Source: JBFHKO01 sp041595355 (GTDB lineage: Bacteria; Pseudomonadota; Gammaproteobacteria; Enterobacterales; Aeromonadaceae). From it: 9,054 bases of DNA. Below the pieces are notes generated by a model. It worked only from the letters and a program-made list of their open reading frames with translations. It did not search any database and had not been told where the DNA came from. The stretch is from contig JBFHKO010000098.1 of assembly GCA_041595355.1 (NCBI GenBank), positions 1-9,054 of the forward strand. The letters are read 5' to 3'. Of this stretch, positions 1 to 5,540 are shown one piece after another. Positions within the stretch are counted from its first letter, which is position 1. Every line of letters starts with the position of its first letter. A program made the translations under genes and the position numbers.

Positions 1-462
1 GATGGTCGCCCGGTTGCTGGTGGACAGCTCAGGTGCGAAAAAAAGGCCGTAGGGCTTGAGGGCCGCATTGAGCTGGTCCTTGACCACCCCTGCCTGTACC
101 CGGACCCAGCGCTCCTCCGGATTGATCTCCAGAATCCGGTTCATGTGTTTGGATACATCCACGATCAGGCCATCGGTGAGGGACTGGCCGTTGGTGCCGG
201 TACCACCGCCCCGGGCGCTGAGAACGATCTGATGAAACCGGGGCTGGTCAGCCAGCCGGGCGATCAGCATCAGATCATCCGTATTTTTGGGGTAGAGAAC
301 TCCCTGAGGCAATACCTGATAGATACTGTTGTCAGTAGCCAGTACCACCCGGTTGGCGTAATCCGGATTCAGATCGCCCTTGAATCCCTGATGTTTCAGG
401 GTTTCGATAAAATCCAGATACAGGCTTTGAGTTTCGTCTACGGTATCAATGCGGGGGATCAT
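1..462 (-). CDS. ydiJ: YdiJ-type FAD-linked D-2-hydroxyglutarate dehydrogenase, N-terminal part (runs off the left edge)
   Basis: The first 154 residues of a minus-strand protein are present; the rest lies beyond position 1. The translation follows E. coli YdiJ closely from memory: it opens MIPRIDTV, has TDNSIYQVLP near residues 43-52, the FAD-contacting glycine-rich stretch RGGGTGTNGQSL at 84-95, INPEERWVRVQAGV at 113-126 and FAPELSTSNRAT at 142-153. The glycine-rich stretch marks the PCMH-type FAD-binding domain. Full-length YdiJ is about 1,000 residues, with a FAD-oxidase C-terminal domain followed by an iron-sulfur and cysteine-rich region, none of which is visible here. The family oxidises D-2-hydroxyglutarate to 2-oxoglutarate. 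The ATG at 460-462 is chosen because GGAGAG lies 4 bases upstream (467-472) and the start matches the family. Nothing shows an operon with ychJ, since about 420 bases without a gene separate them. Confidence 0.9.
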   Translation of the reverse strand, partial: MIPRIDTVDETQSLYLDFIETLKHQGFKGDLNPDYANRVVLATDNSIYQVLPQGVLYPKNTDDLMLIARLADQPRFHQIVLSARGGGTGTNGQSLTDGLIVDVSKHMNRILEINPEERWVRVQAGVVKDQLNAALKPYGLFFAPELSTSNRATI

Positions 463-538
463 GCAGCTCTCCGGGCTTGGTTCAGTGTGCTCAGGCCAAG
501 GGGGCATCCCGCGGGGCAGCCTCCGCGGGCTCAGCCGC

Positions 539-598
539 CAAGGGCGCCTCAACCAAGGGTGCGTCCGGCAAGGGCGCGCCGGCCAGGGGGGCGGAGCC
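539..598. repeat. 15-bp tandem repeat, four units
   Basis: On the plus strand, units start at 539, 554, 569 and 584. The first three begin CAAGGG and the fourth CAGGGG, followed by a GC-rich remainder that varies. A related CAAGGGGGC lies at 497-505 but is out of the 15-base phase. On the minus strand the period equals five codons, and the open frame at 494-640 reads APLAG-APLPD-APLVE-APLAA, then ends in APRDAPLA and a TGA at 491-493. That frame has no ATG and is closed by TAG at 641-643. It could be noncoding, or the decayed end of an Ala/Pro-rich protein. Confidence 0.6.
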
Positions 599-655
599 AA
601 ACGGTAGCCGGGGCAGCGGCGGGCGTGGCCGCAGTGGTCGCTAGGGTCTGATGCC

Positions 656-691
656 GTTGCTGCCGGTGCCCAGGGTGGCGCCGGCAGCGAC
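656..691 (+). repeat. 15-bp hairpin with 6-base loop
   Basis: The arms 656-670 and 677-691 pair along their whole length around the loop CAGGGT. In a plus-strand RNA two pairs are G-U wobbles and all others are Watson-Crick, so the stem is unbroken. In a minus-strand RNA the same positions would be A-C mismatches. There is no T-run after it, so it does not look like an intrinsic terminator. No transcript or gene is known to include it. Confidence 0.55.
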
Positions 692-752
692 TCAGGCCGC
701 CTGCTCTGGCCGGCAGCCAAAAGCGCAGCATCGGCCGGGGCACCGGTTTATC

Positions 753-771
753 CTGCCGGTCACCCCGGCAG
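753..771. repeat. small GC-rich hairpin, 7-bp stem
   Basis: CTGCCGG (753-759) and CCGGCAG (765-771) form a perfect stem around the loop TCACC. It belongs to a cluster of TGCCGG/CCGGCA hexamers in this gene-free stretch. No T-run follows on either strand, so a terminator role is unlikely. Confidence 0.4.
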
Positions 772-849
772 TAGCGGATGCCCATCCATCCTGTGCTCTC
801 TCTCCCATTGCCCCTCACACCATGTGGCGAATATGAGCGGTTGATGATC

Positions 850-897
850 CCACCCAAGCTAGGCAAAACATTGATTTAACTACATTAGCTTGGGTGG
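850..897. repeat. 12-bp inverted repeat at the 3' end of ychJ
   Basis: CCACCCAAGCTA (850-861) and TAGCTTGGGTGG (886-897) are perfect inverted copies separated by 24 AT-rich bases. The right arm encodes the last residues of YchJ (H-P-S) and most of its stop codon; the left arm lies just beyond the gene. In a ychJ transcript this makes a stem-loop directly at the end of translation. No T-run follows on the minus strand, so it is not a standard intrinsic terminator, though it might protect the 3' end. A small inverted duplication or an element scar is also possible. Confidence 0.55.
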
Positions 898-1367
898 CGG
901 GCGCAGCACTTCTTGTATTTGAGGCCGCTGCCGCAGGGGCAGGCGGCGTTGGGCTTGATCTTCTCGCTGCGCGGAGCAGGCAGCAGATCCCCCTCGGTAT
1001 AGACCCAGCGTCCCTCCCATCTCAGAAACCGGGAGCGCTCGTGATGAAGGTGCAGCCCCCGGGCGTCGCGATACCAGGCACAAAAGCGCACCTCCCCTTG
1101 TTCATCCTGCGCCTCACCGCGGGCCTCGAACACCTGCAGTCGTTCCCAGCCGCCATCGCCCTGCTCGGCGGCCAGCTGCTCCGCGTCCAGCGCTGGCCGG
1201 TGCGCCGGGTGCCAGCTGGCCAGCACATAGTCCCAGCGACCCAGGCGAAAGGCACTGAAGCGCGAGCGCATCAGCTGCTCCGCCGTGGCGGGCGCCTGTC
1301 GGTCATCGAGGAAGGGGGCACAACAGTCGGCAAAGGGCTTGCCGCTTTGGCAGGGGCAGAGGGACAT
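885..1367 (-). CDS. ychJ: YchJ family protein (UPF0225) with two SEC-C zinc motifs
   Basis: The protein has 160 residues, close to the family's usual length of about 150-160. An N-terminal SEC-C motif, CPCQSGKPFADCC (4-16), and a C-terminal one, CPCGSGLKYKKCC (143-155), each supply two cysteine pairs for a metal, presumably zinc. Between them lies the YchJ-type NTF2-like domain, about 28-124, with ATAEQLMRSRFSAF and DYVLASWHP near its start. The cellular role is not established; SEC-C motifs are known from the SecA C-terminus, where they bind zinc and help contact SecB. The ATG at 1365-1367 is supported by AGGAG at 1377-1381, 9 bases upstream. The gene lies downstream of adhE on the same strand, but the adhE terminator between them argues for separate transcription. 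The last codons overlap an inverted repeat (850-897). Confidence 0.9.
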   Translation of the reverse strand: MSLCPCQSGKPFADCCAPFLDDRQAPATAEQLMRSRFSAFRLGRWDYVLASWHPAHRPALDAEQLAAEQGDGGWERLQVFEARGEAQDEQGEVRFCAWYRDARGLHLHHERSRFLRWEGRWVYTEGDLLPAPRSEKIKPNAACPCGSGLKYKKCCARHPS

Positions 1368-1454
1368 GTCGGGAGGCTCCTGATGGGAATGGAGCCGGGA
1401 TTATAAAGGGTTGCGAACGGCCGGGATAGGCGTCCTGTCCGGCGTGCAAAAACA

Positions 1455-1481
1455 AGAAGACCCGCACGGGGCGGGTCTTCT
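1455..1481 (-). terminator. intrinsic terminator of adhE
   Basis: An 11-bp perfect stem (1455-1465 with 1471-1481) encloses a 5-base loop. Read on the minus strand, the stem is followed by TGTTTTTG, a good U-tract. It starts 19 bases past the adhE stop codon and sits before the ychJ ribosome site, so it should separate the two transcripts. Confidence 0.9.
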
Positions 1482-1499
1482 GTTCACAGCGGAGGCGCC

Positions 1500-4178
1500 T
1501 TACTTGGCAGCTTCGGCTTCTTTCTTGTCAGCCTTTTCGGCTTTCTTCGGCTCTTCCTTGGCGACGGCGGCAGCGCCTTCGACATAGGGACGACCGTAGA
1601 AGGAGTCGGTCAGGATCTGCTTCAGCTCGGAGATCAGCGGGAAGCGCGGGTTGGCACCGGTGCACTGGTCGTCGAAGGCATCGACAGACAGGCGGTCAAC
1701 CTTGGCCAGGAACTGTTCTTCGGAGACACCGGCTTCACGGATGGAGGCGGGCACACCCAGTTCCTTCTTCAGGCTGTCCAGCCAGGTCAGCAGCTTCTCG
1801 ATCTTGACGCCAGTCTTGTCACCGGCAGCGGTCAGACCCAGGTGGTCGGCCACTTCGGCGTAACGACGGCGAGCTTGCGGACGGTCGTACTGGGAGAACG
1901 CAGTCTGCTTGGTCGGGTTGTCGTTGGCGTTGTAGCGGATCACGTTGCTGATCAGCAGGGCGTTGGCCAGACCGTGCGGAATGTGGAACTCGGCACCGAT
2001 CTTGTGAGCCATGGAGTGGCACACACCCAGGAAGGCGTTGGCGAACGCGATACCGGCGATGGTAGCGGCGTTGTGAACCTTCTCACGAGCGACCATGTCG
2101 GCCTTGCCGTTGTGGTAGCTGGAGGGCAGGTACTCTTTCAGCATCTTCAGGGCTTGCAGGGCCTGACCGTCGGAGTACTCGTTGGCCACGACGGAAACAT
2201 AGGCTTCCATGGCGTGGGTCACGGCATCCAGACCACCGAAGGCACACAGGGACTTCGGCATGTTGGCCACCAGGTTGGCGTCAACGATGGCCATGTTCGG
2301 GGTCAGCTCGTAGTCGGCCAGCGGGTACTTGACGCCGGTGGCGTCGTCGGTCACGACCGCGAACGGAGTGACTTCAGAGCCGGTACCGGAGGTGGTGGTG
2401 ATACAGACCAGCTCGGCCTTCACGCCCATCTTCGGGAACTTGTAGATACGCTTGCGAATGTCCATGAAGCGCATGGCCAGATCTTCGAAGGCGGTTTCCG
2501 GATGCTCGTACATCACCCACATGATCTTGGCGGCGTCCATCGGTGAACCGCCACCCAGGGCGAGGATCACGTCCGGCTTGAAGGAGTTGGCCATTTCGGC
2601 ACCCTTGCGCACCACGGACAGGGTCGGGTCGGCTTCCACGTCGTAGAAGACTTCCACTTCCATGTTCATGCCCTTCAGCAGAGCCACCAGCTCGTCAGTG
2701 TAGCCGTTGTTGAACAGGAAACGGTCGGTTACGATCATGGCGCGCTTCTTGCCTTCCAGGTCGCTCAGGGCGATCGGCAGGGAACCACGACGGAAGTAGA
2801 TAGATTTCGGAAGTTTGTGCCACAGCATATTTTCAGCCCGTTTAGCGACCATCTTCTTGTTGATCAGATGCTTGGGACCAACGTTTTCAGAGATGGAGTT
2901 ACCACCCCAGGAACCGCAACCCAGAGTCAGGGACGGTGCCATTGCGAAGTTGTACAAGTCACCGATACCACCGTGAGTGGTAGGGGTGTTGACCAGGATA
3001 CGCGCGGTCTTCATCTTGTCGCCGAAGTACTTGACGCGATCGGCGTTCAGATCCTGGTCGGTGTACAGACCGGAGGTGTGACCGATACCGCCCAGGTTGA
3101 CCATGTCCACGGCCATGTCGACGGCTTCTTCGAAGTTCTTGGCACGGAACATGCCCAGAGTCGGGGAGAGCTTCTCGTGAGCGAACTCTTCCTCTTCACA
3201 GATCTTCACGCCTTCGCCGATCAGGATCTTGGTGTCGGCAGGGACCTTGACGCCGGACATTTCGGCGATCTTGGTGGCCGGCTGACCGACGATGGCAGCG
3301 TTCATGGCGCCGTTGATCAGGATGACCTTACGGACCTTGTCGGCTTCTTCCTTGGACAGTACATAGCCCTTGTGGGAAGCGAAACGCTCCTTCACCTGGT
3401 CGTATACGGAGTCAACCACGATGACCGCCTGCTCGGAGGCACAGACCACACCGTTGTCGAAGGTCTTGGACATCAGTACGGAAGCCACGGCACGCTTGAT
3501 GTCGGCAGTTTCGTCGATGACAACCGGTACGTTACCGGCACCTACACCGATGGCCGGCTTACCGGAGGAGTAGGCAGCCTTCACCATGGCGGGACCACCG
3601 GTGGCCAGGATCAGGTTGATCTCGGCGTGCTTCATCAGGGCGTTGGACAGTTCAACGGAGGGCTGGTCGATCCAGCCGATGATGTCCTTCGGCGCACCGG
3701 CAGCCACGGCCGCGTCCAGCACCAGCTTGGCAGCGGTGTTGGTGGAGTTCTTGGCACGCGGGTGCGGGGAGAAGATGATGGCGTTACGGGTCTTCAGGGA
3801 GATCAGAGACTTGAAGATCGCGGTAGAGGTCGGGTTGGTGGTCGGAACGATACCACAGATGATACCAACCGGCTCGGCGATGGTGACGGTGCCGAAGCCC
3901 GGGTCTTCTTCCAGGATGCCGCAGGTCTTCTCATCTTTGTACTGGTTGTAGATGTACTCGGAGGCGAAGTGGTTCTTGATAACCTTGTCTTCGATGATGC
4001 CCATGCCGGATTCGGCAACGGCCATCTGTGCCAGCGGGATACGGGCGTTGTTGGCAGCCAGAGCGGCGGCACGGAAGATCTTGTCTACTTGCTCCTGGGT
4101 ATAGGTAGCAAATACACGCTGAGCTTCTTTAACGCGAGCGACCAGCTGGTCCAGTTCGGCAAGATTTGTTACTGCCAT
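1500..4178 (-). CDS. adhE: bifunctional acetaldehyde-CoA/alcohol dehydrogenase
   Basis: AdhE reduces acetyl-CoA to acetaldehyde and then ethanol, using two NADH, and so regenerates NAD+ in mixed-acid fermentation. The 892 residues match the family length. The N-terminal aldehyde dehydrogenase domain (about 1-440) has the catalytic cysteine C246 in GVVCASEQ and the motif GVGAGNVPV at 211-219. A linker leads to the iron-dependent alcohol dehydrogenase domain (about 450-865), with the NAD-binding GGGSPMD at 542-548 and likely Fe ligands D651, H655, H721 and H735. A charged Ala/Lys/Glu tail closes the protein, as in E. coli. AdhE is known to polymerise into spirosomes in the cytosol. The ATG at 4176-4178 has AGGAGA 5 bases upstream. 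A well-placed FNR box and TATAAT point to induction without oxygen. Both active-site sets look intact. Confidence 0.97.
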   Translation of the reverse strand: MAVTNLAELDQLVARVKEAQRVFATYTQEQVDKIFRAAALAANNARIPLAQMAVAESGMGIIEDKVIKNHFASEYIYNQYKDEKTCGILEEDPGFGTVTIAEPVGIICGIVPTTNPTSTAIFKSLISLKTRNAIIFSPHPRAKNSTNTAAKLVLDAAVAAGAPKDIIGWIDQPSVELSNALMKHAEINLILATGGPAMVKAAYSSGKPAIGVGAGNVPVVIDETADIKRAVASVLMSKTFDNGVVCASEQAVIVVDSVYDQVKERFASHKGYVLSKEEADKVRKVILINGAMNAAIVGQPATKIAEMSGVKVPADTKILIGEGVKICEEEEFAHEKLSPTLGMFRAKNFEEAVDMAVDMVNLGGIGHTSGLYTDQDLNADRVKYFGDKMKTARILVNTPTTHGGIGDLYNFAMAPSLTLGCGSWGGNSISENVGPKHLINKKMVAKRAENMLWHKLPKSIYFRRGSLPIALSDLEGKKRAMIVTDRFLFNNGYTDELVALLKGMNMEVEVFYDVEADPTLSVVRKGAEMANSFKPDVILALGGGSPMDAAKIMWVMYEHPETAFEDLAMRFMDIRKRIYKFPKMGVKAELVCITTTSGTGSEVTPFAVVTDDATGVKYPLADYELTPNMAIVDANLVANMPKSLCAFGGLDAVTHAMEAYVSVVANEYSDGQALQALKMLKEYLPSSYHNGKADMVAREKVHNAATIAGIAFANAFLGVCHSMAHKIGAEFHIPHGLANALLISNVIRYNANDNPTKQTAFSQYDRPQARRRYAEVADHLGLTAAGDKTGVKIEKLLTWLDSLKKELGVPASIREAGVSEEQFLAKVDRLSVDAFDDQCTGANPRFPLISELKQILTDSFYGRPYVEGAAAVAKEEPKKAEKADKKEAEAAK

Positions 4179-4332
4179 GTTACTCTCCTAGTGAGTTTGA
4201 AAACTGTTTACTAAGGCATAGCGATCGACGGTATCGGTTTCCGAGCCCCTGTATCAGGGCGGGAGCACCGCAGTATAGGAAATGAAACCTGCACTTGCCG
4301 CGGAGACTGCCACTGCTTAGGAAACAACTTTC
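4179..4332 (-). promoter_or_regulatory. predicted adhE 5' leader (about 154 bases)
   Basis: The stretch between the predicted transcription start near 4332 and the adhE ATG would be an untranslated leader. It ends with AGGAGA (4184-4189), a strong ribosome binding site. It holds a short CCCTG/CAGGG stem (4247-4259) and no open frame of note. Long leaders are known for E. coli adhE, but no conserved riboswitch can be recognised here. Confidence 0.45.
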
Positions 4333-4338
4333 ACGTCG

Positions 4339-4344
4339 ATTATA
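4339..4344 (-). promoter_or_regulatory. -10 element (TATAAT) of the adhE promoter
   Basis: On the minus strand this is a perfect sigma-70 -10 hexamer. At 17-bp spacing the -35 position (4362-4367) reads AGTTAC, a poor match, as expected for a promoter that needs an activator. A start about 7 bases downstream falls near 4332. Confidence 0.7.
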
Positions 4345-4366
4345 GGAGTGGCTAATGGTTGGTAAC

Positions 4367-4380
4367 TTGATCAAGATCAA
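4367..4380. promoter_or_regulatory. FNR binding site
   Basis: TTGATCAAGATCAA is a perfect match to the FNR consensus TTGAT-N4-ATCAA. Its centre (4373.5) is 41.5 bases upstream of the start predicted from the TATAAT at 4339-4344. That is the standard spacing of class II FNR-activated promoters, where FNR overlaps the -35 region. FNR is active only without oxygen, which fits the fermentative role of adhE. CRP sites differ in the half-site (TGTGA), so CRP is less likely. Confidence 0.8.
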
Positions 4381-4823
4381 TCGTTACAAAATGACAAAAG
4401 AAATTTTGTTTCAAATTCGACAAATCGCCGGCCCTTGCATACGCGGCAAAATCCTTGCCATTTTTGTGAAATAAAGCGCCAGTTGTCCTTTGCCATTGTG
4501 TTCCAGCGCGCAGTTTCGGCATATGCAGGCTGCATTTGACCACCATACCATGCTGACGGTCAGCGTCGTTGGCGCACTTTGGCGCTGGCTGCCGGCAGTG
4601 CGGCGCGACAAGGTGGGGGGCTGTGGTAATAAACCTTACTCTATGAAAGGGGAGTGTGGCACAGGGGGCGGGTGGCCGCTGCCTGAGCAGGCATTAGAAA
4701 AAATAATGCATTCAGGCAGCCTATTATTTTAATTGAGTGGCTGCCCGGGCCGCCTTTCGCTACCGTTTGCGCCATGATGGATACCATACCGGTGTCCCGG
4801 TTGTTAAGCAGTGGGTGTGTGGC
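4381..4823 (+). other. gene-free region upstream of ychE
   Basis: No recognisable gene lies here. The frame at 4490-4732 ends inside a terminator-like hairpin and resembles nothing known. Seen directly are an AT-rich stretch next to the FNR box (4381-4425), a 13-base palindrome GCTGACGGTCAGC (4552-4564), a CTGCCGGCAG palindrome (4589-4598) and a plus-strand terminator (4678-4733). No confident sigma-70 promoter for ychE could be picked. TTGACC at 4536-4541 is a fair -35 but has no -10 partner at normal spacing. Confidence 0.6.
4678..4733 (+). terminator. orphan intrinsic terminator upstream of ychE
   Basis: GCTGCCTGA (4678-4686) pairs with TCAGGCAGC (4712-4720). Inside it, GCATTA (4691-4696) pairs with TAATGC (4704-4709) around the loop GAAAAAA, leaving a small internal loop. 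On the plus strand CTATTATTTTAATT follows, a good U-rich tail; on the minus strand there is none. No plus-strand gene precedes it, so it would end either a small RNA or a ychE leader by attenuation. Confidence 0.65.
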
Positions 4824-5462
4824 ATGGATTACCTTGACTGGTCGCTGTATCTGAAATTTTTCGTCGGCCTGATGGCAATCATCAATCCACTGGGGTTGTT
4901 GCCGGTGTTCGTCAGCCTGACCAATCAGCAGAGCGCCGATGAGCGGCGGCGTACCAACGTGACCGCCAACCTGGCGGTGATGGTGATCCTGTGGGTGGCC
5001 ATGCTGTTCGGCAAGCTGATACTGGATGCCTTCGACATTTCCATCGCCTCGTTTCGCATCGCCGGTGGAGCGCTGATCATCCTCATCGCCTGGTCCATGC
5101 TGCAGGGCAAGCTCGGCGAGGTGCGCCGCAACCGCGAGGAGGCCGGCGAGTCGGTGGCCAAGGAGTCCATTGCCGTGGTGCCGCTGGCGTTGCCACTCAT
5201 GGCCGGCCCGGGCGCCATCAGCTCCACCATCGTCTATGCCAGCCAGTACAGTCACCCGGCCCAGTTACTGGGGCTGGCCCTGGTGGTGCCGCTGTTTGCC
5301 TTTGCCTCCTGGATGGTATTCCGGGCGGCGCCGCTGCTGATCCGCATCATGGGCTATACGGGGGTCAATGTGGTGACCCGTATCATGGGCCTCATCATGA
5401 TGTCGCTTGGCATCGAAATCGTGGTGGCCGGCATCAAGCAGATGTTCCCGGTGCTGGCCTGA
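4824..5462 (+). CDS. ychE: MarC-family (UPF0056) inner membrane protein YchE
   Basis: From the chosen ATG the protein has 212 residues; E. coli YchE has about 215. It is strongly hydrophobic, with about six membrane segments near residues 9-33, 47-68, 75-95, 115-140, 146-167 and 184-207. Family hallmarks are NPLGLLPVF (21-29), SFRIAGGALI (76-85), VVPLALPLMAGPGAISS (118-134) and TRIMGLIMMSLGIE (185-198). The charged loop at 97-114 probably faces the cytoplasm. The function of MarC proteins is unknown; an old link to multiple antibiotic resistance was not upheld. The frame is open upstream to 4737, but the family starts just before the LKFFVGL segment, which favours the ATG at 4824-4826. Its ribosome site is weak (GGGTG). 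The divergent pairing with adhE matches E. coli. Confidence 0.92.
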   Translation: MDYLDWSLYLKFFVGLMAIINPLGLLPVFVSLTNQQSADERRRTNVTANLAVMVILWVAMLFGKLILDAFDISIASFRIAGGALIILIAWSMLQGKLGEVRRNREEAGESVAKESIAVVPLALPLMAGPGAISSTIVYASQYSHPAQLLGLALVVPLFAFASWMVFRAAPLLIRIMGYTGVNVVTRIMGLIMMSLGIEIVVAGIKQMFPVLA

Positions 5463-5487
5463 GCCCGGCTTTGCGCCGGCCACAAAA

Positions 5488-5510
5488 AAGCGCGCCAGGG
5501 CGGCGCGCTT
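5488..5510 (-). terminator. intrinsic terminator of ybiT
   Basis: A 9-bp perfect stem AAGCGCGCC/GGCGCGCTT encloses a 5-base loop. On the minus strand the arm runs into six T bases and then GTGG, a good U-tract. It begins 30 bases past the ybiT stop. On the plus strand, just after ychE, no T-run follows, so it should end ychE transcripts poorly. Confidence 0.85.
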
Positions 5511-5540
5511 CGACGGGGGCATGCGGGGCAGGGGGCTGGC

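Larger units (their letters stand above)
463..884. other. gene-free, GC-rich interval between ydiJ and ychJ, rich in hairpins
   Basis: I find no convincing gene here. Reading frames of 60-105 codons exist on both strands, but they match nothing I recognise and the longest uses rare AGA/AGG codons. Seen directly are a 15-bp tandem repeat (539-598), a 7-bp stem with 8-base loop (508-529, arms CCCGCGG/CCGCGGG), a long hairpin (656-691), a 7-bp stem with 5-base loop (753-771) and an inverted repeat that overlaps the ychJ stop (850-897). The ydiJ promoter should lie in this stretch. The only candidate is weak: TTGGGT and CATATT on the minus strand, 16 bases apart, around 827-857. Confidence 0.7.

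Noticed and set aside
145..651. 168-codon plus-strand frame
   Set aside because: Its first two thirds lie antisense to ydiJ, whose translation clearly matches the family; the remainder is an Arg/Pro/Ala-rich reading of the 15-bp repeat.
549..866. 105-codon minus-strand frame in the ydiJ-ychJ gap
   Set aside because: It has rare AGA/AGG codons in its first half and no recognisable motif, and it is Arg/Pro/Ala-rich as expected of random GC-rich DNA.
2817..4214. 465-codon plus-strand open frame opposite adhE
   Set aside because: It is the mirror of a strongly biased coding strand. Its product is a Gly/Val/Asp-rich, low-complexity sequence with no known motif, while adhE on the other strand is certain.
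4406..4423. Rex-like 18-base site (TTGT-N10-ACAA) near the FNR box
   Set aside because: Only the outer four bases of each half match; the inner GAA/TTC is missing, and Rex is not typical of gammaproteobacteria.
4737..4823. N-terminal extension of ychE by 29 residues
   Set aside because: The added residues are basic and unlike the family, whose members begin just before the first membrane segment.
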